DNA of 64,000 nucleotides from Taklimakanibacter deserti (lineage in GTDB: Bacteria; Pseudomonadota; Alphaproteobacteria; Rhizobiales; Aestuariivirgaceae). Where the stretch lies: NCBI GenBank assembly GCA_003574785.1, contig QORU01000010.1:124001-188000 (forward strand). The letters are read 5' to 3'. Both the position numbers and the translations under genes were made by a program. Positions 28,221 to 36,715 of this stretch are shown piece after piece (position 1 is the first letter of the stretch; each line of letters begins with the position of its first letter). A model generated the notes under the pieces. It searched no databases. It had not been told where the DNA came from and worked only from the letters and a program-made list of their open reading frames with translations.

Positions 28221-29063
28221 TCAACCGCCCTGCTCAGACCGCCAGGACCCATAGGATTCGGGGCCGGCCAGCAGCATCAATCGGCCATTAATCCAGTAGC
28301 GGTCGGGATTCTGGCCCATGGGCGGCATGTTGCCGTCGCGAATGGCCTTAAGCCCGGTCACGAGATCGGCCAGGTCGCCCCTGAACAGCCTCGGCGCCAC
28401 TTGCGTGCCGTCAGGCAACGGCTTGCCATGAGCGCCGAGGATCAGCACGTCTTCCGGCAGCCGCCGCGCCAGCGCCTCGGCGCTTAAGAGATAGTCCGGC
28501 AGGAAAGCGCCCGGTATCTGGGCATAGAGGGAGCCCAGATAGAGGAAGTCCGCCGCCAGCAGGATTTTCCCGCCCGCGTCATAGAGCGAAATCGACTCGG
28601 GGGAATGACCGGGAGTCGCGATGATCTCAAGCGACCGGCCACCGAGATCGATGCGATGGCCGATCGGCCACCAATGCCCAATGTCGACCGGCACCCAGAC
28701 CATGTCCTCGAGGCTGCCGAAGAACAGTTCCTCCGGCGCCACCAACACGCCATCCCTGACGCATGCCCGCAAGATGGCGAGGTCCGGCAGAGCGCGATCG
28801 GCGAAGCGATGGAAGTTGCCGGTATGGTCGAAATGCAGATGCGACAGCAGCGTCGTAACCGGCCTGTCCGTCAGGCTTGCGACCACGGGCGTGATGTCGC
28901 GCAGGCCTGGTCCCGTATCGAAAAGCAGCGCCCGCTCCTGCCCGACGATCAGATAATTCCAATTGACCTGATGATATTTTGGCTCCCCGATGCCGAATAG
29001 ACCCGGCGCGATCGCCTCGATCGCATACCAGTCGTCGAACCAGCGGATGTGCGGCTTTGTCAT
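28221..29063 (-). CDS. MBL-fold metallo-hydrolase
   Basis: 280 aa. Metal-binding HLHFDH at residues 75-80, a further His in ATPGHSPES and Asp in LLAADFLY, and a C-terminal His in ILGAHGKPL give the binuclear MBL site. YLIVGQERALLFDTGPG is the typical first strand pair. Physiological substrate is unknown. The start is ATG 29063, preceded by CCAATAGG. It lies 23 bases downstream of the antitoxin-like gene on the same strand. Confidence 0.82.
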   Translation of the reverse strand: MTKPHIRWFDDWYAIEAIAPGLFGIGEPKYHQVNWNYLIVGQERALLFDTGPGLRDITPVVASLTDRPVTTLLSHLHFDHTGNFHRFADRALPDLAILRACVRDGVLVAPEELFFGSLEDMVWVPVDIGHWWPIGHRIDLGGRSLEIIATPGHSPESISLYDAGGKILLAADFLYLGSLYAQIPGAFLPDYLLSAEALARRLPEDVLILGAHGKPLPDGTQVAPRLFRGDLADLVTGLKAIRDGNMPPMGQNPDRYWINGRLMLLAGPESYGSWRSEQGG

Positions 29064-29086
29064 CCTATTGGAGCTTCAGTGGAAAA

Positions 29087-29458
29087 TCAGGCGTACACGC
29101 CGGCTCGGACAGACTCTAGATAGTCCGAAACCTTACCGACCTTGCCCGCGCCGACAAGATCATACGCCGTCTTGCCTGCCCAACCGGGGATTGGCTGGTG
29201 TTTGAACCAGATGGCAGCCCTACTCTTTTCTCCGGTCATCTCGATCGCCATCGCCAGGATCCGTACCAGCGAGCGCAACGCCTGTTCAAGCTTCGGGGCG
29301 TGAGTCTTCGTGCTCAGGGCCTCCCTTGGAATGCCAATAAGAGCCGCCAGTTCTGACTGTTCAATGCCAAGAAATTGTGAGATGCGGCGAGGCGACAGGA
29401 CAGGTGGCTCTCCTTCGCTGAACTGCCTGACGATGAGTTCGGAATCTGCAACGTTCAT
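29087..29458 (-). CDS. Solitary Xre/MbcA/ParS-type antitoxin-like protein
   Basis: 123 aa. N-terminal Xre-like helix-turn-helix (LSPRRISQFLGIEQSELAALIGIPREAL) and a C-terminal MbcA/ParS toxin-binding domain (DUF2384) with IWFKHQPIPGWAGKTAYDLV. Such proteins normally sit beside a RES-domain NAD-degrading toxin. No RES (or other toxin-sized) gene is adjacent: the neighbours are an MBL hydrolase and soeC. It may be an orphan immunity or regulatory protein, or a remnant of a lost TA locus. Confidence 0.8.
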   Translation of the reverse strand: MNVADSELIVRQFSEGEPPVLSPRRISQFLGIEQSELAALIGIPREALSTKTHAPKLEQALRSLVRILAMAIEMTGEKSRAAIWFKHQPIPGWAGKTAYDLVGAGKVGKVSDYLESVRAGVYA

Positions 29459-29469
29459 AGCGAGGCAGC

Positions 29470-30414
29470 TTACGCTCTTTCGGCGCCATAATAAAGCGAG
29501 ACGACATGCTGCGCCTCGGCGAAGAACAGCCAGCGCTCGAAGACCGCGGCAAGCCCTGAGAGCACCACCGCGATCAGCGACAGGGCAATGGCCAGGAAAG
29601 GCGCGGCGATCGTCAGCGCTGTCACGGCGATGGCGATGAGCAGCGAAACGAGGACGATCCGGCGCAGCTTCTCGGCATGCTTGCGGGCGACGGCGAAGCC
29701 CATCTCCTTCATGATGAAATTCTCAGCCGTATGCGGCACCTCCCATTGCCGCACTTTTTCTCCGTCCCGGGCGAGGCCCGTCGCCGCTTCGATGGTGCGG
29801 GTCTTGGGCTCGCTGTCGATCCTGCGCCAATAGAGAAATTTCAACGCCACGGTGAGGATGAGAGCAATGACGGTGAGGCCGGCTTGGAAGACCTGATAGG
29901 GCCCGAAGAGCGAAGCGATCGCCATCAAGAGGACAGAACCTGTTGCGAGGGCGAAGGCGAGATAGACCGGCACGGTCAGCGGCTGATGCCATTGCCGGAT
30001 GGTGGTGAGCGTCGAATAGATCTTCGCCGTGCAGAAAACGGTGATCGCGCACATGAGCGCGGTCGCGAGGCCGGCAAGGCCTAGCCACTGCGGATAATCG
30101 AGAATGCGCAGCCACAGAGCGCCGAAGATAAGCGCCGGCGCGAAGGTCAGGACCGAGACGACGCCTTCGCGCGACAGCCAGGACGAACGCCATTGCGAGA
30201 AGGCCCGCCAGGCCCGCTCCGGACGGCCCAGATGGAAGGTCGATGACAGAAGCCCCACCGTGATGAGGCCGAGCGCCACCACCAGCGCGGTCGCGCCGAA
30301 CCAGACGCTGGAGGCCGGGCCGTGATTGAAGCCGACAAGACCGAGAAGGGCGAGAAGGCCATAGCCCGCGCCCGATGCGGTGGTGAACAGGATGACCGAA
30401 TAAGCAGGATGCAT
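29470..30414 (-). CDS. soeC: SoeC/DmsC-type membrane anchor subunit
   Basis: 314 aa, about eight transmembrane helices, DmsC family (HPAYSVILFTTASGAGYGLLALLGL at the N-terminus). It anchors a cytoplasm-facing molybdoenzyme and passes electrons to the quinone pool. It begins 5 bases after the stop of the iron-sulfur subunit gene. The whole operon order (A-B-C) is that of SoeABC sulfite dehydrogenase and of Dms-type reductases; the missing Tat leader on subunit A favours Soe. Confidence 0.8.
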   Translation of the reverse strand: MHPAYSVILFTTASGAGYGLLALLGLVGFNHGPASSVWFGATALVVALGLITVGLLSSTFHLGRPERAWRAFSQWRSSWLSREGVVSVLTFAPALIFGALWLRILDYPQWLGLAGLATALMCAITVFCTAKIYSTLTTIRQWHQPLTVPVYLAFALATGSVLLMAIASLFGPYQVFQAGLTVIALILTVALKFLYWRRIDSEPKTRTIEAATGLARDGEKVRQWEVPHTAENFIMKEMGFAVARKHAEKLRRIVLVSLLIAIAVTALTIAAPFLAIALSLIAVVLSGLAAVFERWLFFAEAQHVVSLYYGAERA

Positions 30415-30419
30415 GGATG

Positions 30420-31169
30420 CTACCGGCTCAACAGACGATCGGCCCAGCGGAAGAACTCATCCATCACCGTCTTCCCGCCGCTTTCGACGGGCGCGCTCGC
30501 CGTGGCTGTCGTCTTGTTGCGCTGGCGCGGCGGCAGATATTTATTGACGGGCTTGTAGCCCATTTCCGGCAAGAGATCATAGCCCTGGCGTTCGGCGACG
30601 AGCTTCGAGACCTTGCTCTCAGTATCGCCCAGATCACCGAAATGCCGCGCCCCCGTCGGGCACGCCTTCACGCAGGCCGGGATGCGGTCCTCCTCGGCGA
30701 AATTCTCATTGTAGATGCGGTCGACGCAGAGCGTGCATTTCTTCATCACGCCATGGTCGTAATCATATTCGCGCGCGCCATAGGGGCAGGCCCAGGAGCA
30801 GAGCTTGCAGCCGATGCAGGTCTCAGGGTTGACGAGAACGATGCCGTCCTCGGCGCGCTTGTAGGAAGCGCCCGTCGGGCACACCGTGACGCAAGCCGGC
30901 TCCTCGCAATGGAGGCAGGAGCGTGGGAAATGCACGATGCGCGACTGCTCGTCCCCTGGCGCCTTCACCTCATAGCCATGGATGCGGTTGAGCCAGGTGC
31001 CTTCGGGCGATGCGCCATAGGCGTGCCTGTCGTTGAGCGGCGCCGAATAGCCTTGCGTGTTCCATTCCTTGCAGGAGGTGGCGCAGGCCTGGCAGCCGAC
31101 GCAGATGTCGAGATCGATGACGAGGCCGAGCTTCTTCTGGTTAGGCTGAGGTCTCGGAAGCGAGGTCAT
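30420..31169 (-). CDS. soeB: SoeB/DmsB-type 4Fe-4S ferredoxin subunit
   Basis: 249 aa with sixteen Cys in four cluster-binding groups: CVGCQACATSC, CLHCEEPACVTVCPTG, CIGCKLCSWACPYG and CTLCVDR/CVKACPTG. Electron-transfer subunit between the molybdenum centre and the membrane anchor. ATG 31169 overlaps the TGA of the catalytic subunit gene (ATGA). The ~60-residue tail (PPRQRNKTTATASAPVES) is low-complexity. Four-cluster proteins like this occur in SoeB, DmsB and PsrB. Confidence 0.85.
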   Translation of the reverse strand: MTSLPRPQPNQKKLGLVIDLDICVGCQACATSCKEWNTQGYSAPLNDRHAYGASPEGTWLNRIHGYEVKAPGDEQSRIVHFPRSCLHCEEPACVTVCPTGASYKRAEDGIVLVNPETCIGCKLCSWACPYGAREYDYDHGVMKKCTLCVDRIYNENFAEEDRIPACVKACPTGARHFGDLGDTESKVSKLVAERQGYDLLPEMGYKPVNKYLPPRQRNKTTATASAPVESGGKTVMDEFFRWADRLLSR

Positions 31170-33994
31170 GCGCGCCTCCCGGCGACGAGCCCGGCGAGGC
31201 GCTTCAGCGCCGGGAATTGCGGCGCGCTGACCGCCGCCTCGTCAGCCGGCGCTTTCTCGATGCGGACTCTCAGATCGTACCAGGCGGCCTGGCCGGTGAC
31301 CGGATCGGAATTGGAATAGCGATAGCCGCCGTCGCGCTCGGGCAGAAGCTCGGCGATGAGATGATTGAGCAGGAAGCCCTTCTTCGCCTCCGGCGCGTCG
31401 GGCGAGAGCGCCCAGGCGCCCGACCGCTTGCCGATCGCATTCCAGGTCCAGACCGTGTTGGGATTGACGCCATCCATGAGCTTCACCTGCACCTTGATGC
31501 GGCTCGTGGCCGAGGTGACATGCACCCAGTCGCCATCGGCGAGGCCCAGTTCCTCGCCGCGCGACCTGGCGAGATAGAGCCAGTTGCGCCCGAGAATCTG
31601 CCGGAGCCAGGCATTCTGCGATCCCCAGGAGTGATACATGGCCATCGGCCGCTGGGTGATGGCATGGAGCGGGAATTCCTTGTGGTCGCGCACGCTCTCT
31701 TCGAGCGGCTCATGCCAGCCGGGCAGCGGATCGAAATAGCGCGCGACGCGCGCGCGATGCGCCTCCGGCGGCTGCACCGCGCCATGCCCCTTTGCGGCGA
31801 GGCGGAATTTCTGCAAGGGCTCGAGATAGAGCTGGAAGACGATCGGCTCGGGCCTGCCGATGAAGCCGAAGGATGATGCCCATTCGAGATAGTCGCGATT
31901 GGCGTGGCGGTAGTATTTCACGTGATCCGGCAATTCGTAGAACCAGTGACAGCCATTCTCGATATAGCGTTCGAGCTGCCTGGGATTCGGCTCGCCGCGG
32001 CCGTGAAAGACGCCTTCCTTGCCGCGCCAGCCGGCGAGCGGCCCGATGCCGGGGCTGCGCTCATGATTGACCATGTAATCGGCATAGCCGCCGGGATAGC
32101 GCGGCGTCCCATCTTCATTGGTCATGCCGGTGAGGCCGAGCCTCGCGCCCAGATCGAGCAGCACCGTCTGGAACGGACGCACGTCGCGGTCGGGCTCGAC
32201 GACCGGCTGGCGAATGGCATCGGCCGGACCATCCGCTTCCGAGATCGGCCGGTCGAGCAGCGAGATGCAGTCCCAGCGCTCGAGATAGGTCGTGTCGGGC
32301 AGGATCAGATCGGCATAGTGCACCATCTCCGAGGCATAGGCGTCGGAATAGATGATATGCGGGATGACATAGTCGCCGGTCTTCTCGTCCTTTGCCGTCA
32401 GATGCGCCGTCGTCTCGGCGACATTCATCGCCGAGTTCCAGCTCATATTCGCCATATAGAGGAAGAGCACGTCGACCCCATAAGGATCGCGCTTCGCCGC
32501 ATTGGCGATCACCGTGTGCATCAGGCCATGGGCGGCGAAGGGCGCCTCCCAGGAATAGGCCTTGTCGATGCGCTGCGGCGTGCCCTCCTTGTCGATGAGA
32601 AGATCGTCGGGACTGGTGACGAAGCCGAGCGGCGGTCCCGGCAAGGCCGTGTTGGGTTTCACCTGCCCCGGCTTGCCGGCGGGTTTGATGCCGGGCGGCG
32701 CAGGCTTGGGGAACGGGGCGCGATAGCGAAAGCCGCCCGGCACGTCGATGGTGCCGAGGAGGATCTGCAGAAGGTGCAGCGTGCGGCAGGTCTGGAAGCC
32801 GTTCGAATGGGCGGAGATGCCGCGCATCGCATACATCGAAACCGGCCGGCCGATCATCTTGTCATGGATGCGCCCGGCCCAGTCGCGCCAGCCGATATTG
32901 AGGCAGAGCTCCTCGTCGAAGGCGGTCCTGGCGAGTTCGGCGGCGATGCGGCGGATCGTGTCCGCCTCGATGCCGCATTTCTCCGCGACCGCCGTCGGCG
33001 AATATTCACGGCTGAGGAACCGCTCGGTCAGCAGCATGAAGGAGGGAACGGCGCGCCTTCCGTCGACCAACGTGAATTCGCCGACGAGCTTGGGCGAGGT
33101 GTCGGCGCGATAGGCGGAGAGCGGCCGACCGATGACCGCGTCATAAATCAGAGGCTCGCCATTGGCATTGCGCGCGAATGTTCCGTCATCGGCGTGGCCC
33201 TCATTGCGGATGACGAGCCAGGGCGCATTGGTGTAGCGGGCGAGATAGTCGAGATCGACCTTCCGGCTCGCCAGCAATTCGTGAATGAGGGCGCCAGCGA
33301 AGAGGCCGTCCGTACCCGGACGAATGCCGATCCACTCATCGGCGATCGCCGAATAGCCGGTGCGCACCGGATTGATCGAAACGATTTTCACGCCACGCGA
33401 TTTGAGCTTGCCGAGCCCGATCTTGATCGGATTGGAGGCATGGTCCTCGGCGACGCCGAAAAGCAGGAAATATTTGGTGTGCTTCCAGTCGGGCTCGCCG
33501 AACTCCCAGAAGGAGCCGCCGAAAGTGTAGAGACCGGCCGCCGCCATGTTCACCGAGCAGAAGCCGCCATGAGCGGCATAATTGGGCGTGCCGAACTGCG
33601 TCGCCCACCAGCCGGTGAGGCCTTGTGATTGGTCGCGGCCGGTGAAGAAGGCGAGGCGCTTCGGATCCTCGGCCCGCACTTTCTTGAGCCACGTGGTCGC
33701 GAGCTGGAGTGCTTCCTCCCAGTCGATCTCGCGGAATTCGCCCGAACCCCGCTCGCCGACCCGGAGCAAAGGCTTCGACAGCCGCGCCGGCGAATAATGC
33801 TGCATGATGCCCGACGCACCCTTGCCGCAGATCACGCCCTTGTTCACCGGATGGTCGCGATTGCCCTCGATATATTTGACGGTGCCGTCCTTGAGATAGA
33901 CTTTGATCCCGCAGCGGCAGGCGCACATGTAGCAGGTGGTCGTCTTGATCTCGTCCCAGGTCTTGAGCGAGGTGTCGATCTTGGGTTGGGCCAT
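31166..33994 (-). CDS. soeA: SoeA: molybdopterin catalytic subunit of cytoplasmic sulfite dehydrogenase
   Basis: 942 aa, DMSO-reductase-family molybdo-bis-MGD enzyme. N-terminal 4Fe-4S motif with Cys21, Cys24, Cys28 and Cys56; a Cys in HGGFCSVNMAAAG is the likely Mo ligand; molydop-binding domain near the C-terminus (AMYHSWGSQNAWLRQILG). It begins MAQPKIDTSLKTWDEIK with no twin-arginine leader, so it stays in the cytoplasm, as in SoeABC, which oxidises sulfite to sulfate. Sulfite is produced by Xsc at 47573. DMSO, polysulfide or thiosulfate reductases are alternative family members. Starts with ATG 33994, divergent from a MocR regulator. Confidence 0.8.
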   Translation of the reverse strand: MAQPKIDTSLKTWDEIKTTTCYMCACRCGIKVYLKDGTVKYIEGNRDHPVNKGVICGKGASGIMQHYSPARLSKPLLRVGERGSGEFREIDWEEALQLATTWLKKVRAEDPKRLAFFTGRDQSQGLTGWWATQFGTPNYAAHGGFCSVNMAAAGLYTFGGSFWEFGEPDWKHTKYFLLFGVAEDHASNPIKIGLGKLKSRGVKIVSINPVRTGYSAIADEWIGIRPGTDGLFAGALIHELLASRKVDLDYLARYTNAPWLVIRNEGHADDGTFARNANGEPLIYDAVIGRPLSAYRADTSPKLVGEFTLVDGRRAVPSFMLLTERFLSREYSPTAVAEKCGIEADTIRRIAAELARTAFDEELCLNIGWRDWAGRIHDKMIGRPVSMYAMRGISAHSNGFQTCRTLHLLQILLGTIDVPGGFRYRAPFPKPAPPGIKPAGKPGQVKPNTALPGPPLGFVTSPDDLLIDKEGTPQRIDKAYSWEAPFAAHGLMHTVIANAAKRDPYGVDVLFLYMANMSWNSAMNVAETTAHLTAKDEKTGDYVIPHIIYSDAYASEMVHYADLILPDTTYLERWDCISLLDRPISEADGPADAIRQPVVEPDRDVRPFQTVLLDLGARLGLTGMTNEDGTPRYPGGYADYMVNHERSPGIGPLAGWRGKEGVFHGRGEPNPRQLERYIENGCHWFYELPDHVKYYRHANRDYLEWASSFGFIGRPEPIVFQLYLEPLQKFRLAAKGHGAVQPPEAHRARVARYFDPLPGWHEPLEESVRDHKEFPLHAITQRPMAMYHSWGSQNAWLRQILGRNWLYLARSRGEELGLADGDWVHVTSATSRIKVQVKLMDGVNPNTVWTWNAIGKRSGAWALSPDAPEAKKGFLLNHLIAELLPERDGGYRYSNSDPVTGQAAWYDLRVRIEKAPADEAAVSAPQFPALKRLAGLVAGRRA

Positions 33995-34225
33995 GGACGT
34001 CCAGGCAATGAGAGTCGGTCTGCAAACTACATGATGGGACCAGCCCTAACCATAGGGCCAATGAACGCGGACAGCAGGAACCAGAGGCTTCGTTTCGCTG
34101 AAATGTTAAGACCTTGGCAACCCCGAGCTTTGCTCAATTGTTGAGATCAATTCACCAGTTTTGATCCAGCTTCGATGTTGTTGCGGGGATTTTTGGCTCT
34201 ATGATGGGTCCAGAGGTGATCCCCG
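33995..34225. promoter_or_regulatory. Divergent soeABC / MocR-regulator control region with repeated CCAG elements
   Basis: 231 bases without a gene. Five CCAG elements occur: 34040-34043, 34081-34084, 34155-34158, 34166-34169 and 34210-34213. The third and fourth are spaced 11 bases (one turn), and the first and last lie in a longer direct repeat, ATGATGGG(A/T)CCAG (34031-34043 and 34201-34213). A perfect inverted repeat GCCCTA-ACCA-TAGGGC spans 34043-34058. MocR regulators bind paired direct repeats; the CTGGAC core on the minus strand resembles the TauR site as I remember it. Confidence 0.5.
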
Positions 34226-35716
34226 TTGCGCGACTGGCTGGTCCATATACGCCGCCACAATCATTCGAGCCTGCAGACGCAGATTCGCGAAGCTCTGGTT
34301 GCCGCCATCCTCGATGGGCAACTGGCGCGCGACGAGCCCATTCCCTCGACCCGCAAGATGGCGAAGAGCCTCGGCGTCTCGCGCAACACCGTGGTCCTCG
34401 CCTATCAGGGCCTGCTCGACGACGGCTATCTCTTCGCCCGCGAGCGGTCCGGCTATTTCGTCGCCGACAAGGCGCTGGAGACGGCGGTCCGGCCGGCGAA
34501 AGCGGGCGGCGCCACCGCCGGCGAGGCGGGCACCGATCCCAATTGGAAGGCGCGGCTGCTCAAGCATCCGGCAGCACAGGCCAATATCTTCAAGCCGCTC
34601 GACTGGCAGAGCTACACCTATCCCTTCATCTACGGGCAAGTGGACCACAATCTCTTCCCGCTCGCCGAATGGCGCGACTGCGCCCGCCAGGCGCTCGGCA
34701 AGAAATGGCTCGGCACCTGGACCAACGACACCTGGGCCTTCGATGATCCGCTCCTCGTCGAGCAGATCCGCCGCCGCATCCTGCCCAGGCGCGGCATCAT
34801 GGCGAGCGATGACGAGATCCTGATCACGCTCGGCGCCCAGAACGCGCTCTATCTCATCGTGAGCCTGCTCATCGACGAGAAAAGCCGCGTCGCCATGGAA
34901 GAGCCGGGCTTTCCCGACATGCGCAACATCTTCCGCCTCAAGACCCAGAAGGTGGCGCTGGTGCCGGTCGATGAAGGCGGCCTCACCCTCACCGATCAGG
35001 TCGCGGGCTCCGATCTCGTTTTCGTGACGCCGAGCCACCAGTTTCCAACCACCGCGACCATGCCGCTGGCGCGCCGTCTCGATCTGCTCAAGCTCGCCTC
35101 CCAGCATAATTTCGTGATCATCGAAGACGATTATGAGTTCGAGACGAACTACGTGAACGAGCCCTGCCCGGCGCTCAAATCGCTCGATGACGAGGACCGC
35201 GTCATCTATGTGGGCTCATTGTCGAAGACGCTGTTTCCGGGCCTTCGCCTCGGCTTCCTGGTCGGCCCCAAACCCTTCGTCGAGGAGGCGCGCGCCTTGC
35301 GCCGGCTCATGGTGCGCCATGCGCCCAACAACAACCAGCGCACCGCTGCCCTCTTCCTGTCGCTCGGCCATCACGACACGCTGATCCGGCGCCTGCACAA
35401 GGCCTATCGCACGCGCTGGGAGATCATGGGGGCGGCGCTGCAGACGCATCTGCCGGAATCGGCCCGCATCCCCTCCTTCGGCGGCACCAGCTTCTGGGTC
35501 GCAGGTCCTCGCGCGCTCGACAGCGAAAGCCTCGCCAAGCAGGCGGCGGCGCGTGGCATCGTGATCGAGCCGGGACGCATTCATTTCGGCGCTGAAAACG
35601 CCCCCGACAATTTCTTCCGCCTCGCCTTCTCCTCTATCGAGGAAAAGAAGATCGAGCCCGGCATCCGCCTTCTCGCCGAAACGATCTCCGATGCGCAGCG
35701 GCTGGCCGCCGAATAA
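34226..35716 (+). CDS. MocR-family (GntR HTH + aminotransferase) regulator, TauR-like
   Basis: 496 aa. N-terminal GntR winged helix (PIPSTRKMAKSLGVSRNTVVLAYQGLLDDGY, about residues 38-68), a linker, then a fold-type I aminotransferase-like domain with EDDYEFE and the PLP Lys in VGSLSKTLFPGLRLGF (near 335). TTG 34226 must be the start or close to it: an in-frame TGA lies at 34217-34219, AGAGG (34212-34216) is 9 bases upstream of the TTG, and no ATG precedes the HTH. Divergent from soeABC. TauR, the taurine-responsive regulator, is of this family, and Ald/Xsc/AckA lie nearby, which makes control of sulfonate or sulfite genes plausible. Confidence 0.85.
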   Translation: MRDWLVHIRRHNHSSLQTQIREALVAAILDGQLARDEPIPSTRKMAKSLGVSRNTVVLAYQGLLDDGYLFARERSGYFVADKALETAVRPAKAGGATAGEAGTDPNWKARLLKHPAAQANIFKPLDWQSYTYPFIYGQVDHNLFPLAEWRDCARQALGKKWLGTWTNDTWAFDDPLLVEQIRRRILPRRGIMASDDEILITLGAQNALYLIVSLLIDEKSRVAMEEPGFPDMRNIFRLKTQKVALVPVDEGGLTLTDQVAGSDLVFVTPSHQFPTTATMPLARRLDLLKLASQHNFVIIEDDYEFETNYVNEPCPALKSLDDEDRVIYVGSLSKTLFPGLRLGFLVGPKPFVEEARALRRLMVRHAPNNNQRTAALFLSLGHHDTLIRRLHKAYRTRWEIMGAALQTHLPESARIPSFGGTSFWVAGPRALDSESLAKQAAARGIVIEPGRIHFGAENAPDNFFRLAFSSIEEKKIEPGIRLLAETISDAQRLAAE

Positions 35717-35739
35717 CGCCGGCTTCCGGACGTTATTCG
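35710..35739. terminator. Bidirectional hairpin between convergent genes
   Basis: CGAATAACG-CCGG (35710-35722) pairs with CCGG-A-CGTTATTCG (35726-35739) around a CTT loop, giving 13 base pairs with one bulged A. It covers the stop codons of both convergent genes (TAA 35714-35716 and, on the minus strand, 35733-35735). There is no long T-run, so it may act as a 3'-end stabiliser or weak bidirectional terminator. Confidence 0.5.
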
Positions 35740-36665
35740 CAGATCCGGTAATTGCCGCTCTTGCCGTGCAGTCCGAGATCGAAATGATAATGCTCGGCAT
35801 GGGCCGCGTTCGAGCCAGGCCCGAGAACCGTTGTAAAATAGCCACAGGCTGAGACGCGCAACGCCGTGAGCCAGCGGCTTTCGACATTCTCCGTCTTCGC
35901 GACATTGGACACGGGCATGCTTTCCTTGCTCGCGAGCTTGAAGGCGGCAATGTCGACGGCATTGCCGAGGGCGTGCTCGCTGATCTTGCCGCTGCCGTCG
36001 CCATTGCGGCCGCGGCATTCATAGCCGGGACCGGTCGCGATCGCCGCCAGCGCCTCGCCGGTCTGCGCTTTGACCACGGGACCCGCGATGTCTGAAACCC
36101 ATGACGTGAACCGCTTGGCGAAGATACAGTTGAGGATCGGCTCGCCGGGGAAGTCGACCTCGCCCGCGGGCGATGCGATGGCGCTGATCTGGACCGGATT
36201 GCGCACGGTGCACCTGGCCATCTCGGCCGCCGGCATGTCGGGCACCTTGAATTTCGCGCCCAGCGCCGCCAGTTCCTTGCGGCAGATCGCAAAATCTTCG
36301 CCGGGATCGGGCTTTTCCTCATCCGTGCCCTCGGCTGCGTCCGGCTTCGGCTCGGGCTTTGGCGTGACCTCGGGCGCGGGCTCGGGCTTTCGCAACTCGG
36401 GTGGCTTTTCGCGTGGGATGACGATGGCGGAGTTAATCTGGTCCGGTTGATCCTCACTCGCCTCGGGCTCGGGCGCCGCAACCTCCGGTGCCTCGGGCTG
36501 CGGGGCGGCCGTCTCGGGCGGCTCGGCTTCGAAGGGGTTCAGGAGTTCCGTGGGCTTCGGCTTCGGCAAGGGCGGCCGCATCTTCTTCTGGGCCGCCTCC
36601 GCCGCCAGCAACGCGGGAATGAAACAGGCGGCGAGTACCAGACCGCGCAATGCCATGCGTCTCAT
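35733..36665 (-). CDS. Extensin-like C-terminal domain protein (LAS-type peptidase fold)
   Basis: 310 aa. Signal peptide (MRRMALRGLVLAACFIPALLAAEA), then a Pro/Glu/Lys-rich spacer (about residues 25-120, many PEP and KPEP repeats), and an extensin-like C domain with SEHALGNAVDIAAF and HAEHYHFDLG. These match the SxHxxGxxxD and HxH zinc motifs of LAS metallopeptidases that cut peptidoglycan crosslinks. Paired Cys in the domain suggest periplasmic location. The spacer may reach through the cell wall. Starts 50 bases from a divergent DMT transporter gene. Confidence 0.82.
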   Translation of the reverse strand: MRRMALRGLVLAACFIPALLAAEAAQKKMRPPLPKPKPTELLNPFEAEPPETAAPQPEAPEVAAPEPEASEDQPDQINSAIVIPREKPPELRKPEPAPEVTPKPEPKPDAAEGTDEEKPDPGEDFAICRKELAALGAKFKVPDMPAAEMARCTVRNPVQISAIASPAGEVDFPGEPILNCIFAKRFTSWVSDIAGPVVKAQTGEALAAIATGPGYECRGRNGDGSGKISEHALGNAVDIAAFKLASKESMPVSNVAKTENVESRWLTALRVSACGYFTTVLGPGSNAAHAEHYHFDLGLHGKSGNYRICE

Positions 36666-36715
36666 GCGTTGCCCTCTTCTCCGCCGTCCGGTTTCTTTAC
36701 GCTACGAACTGGGTT

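Noticed and set aside
31904..33628. 574-codon + strand open frame inside soeA
   Set aside because: Exact antisense of the molybdoenzyme; no family features.
31166..33994. DMSO or thiosulfate reductase catalytic subunit
   Set aside because: No Tat leader, so the enzyme faces the cytoplasm; with Xsc nearby SoeA fits better, though the assignment stays at about 0.8.
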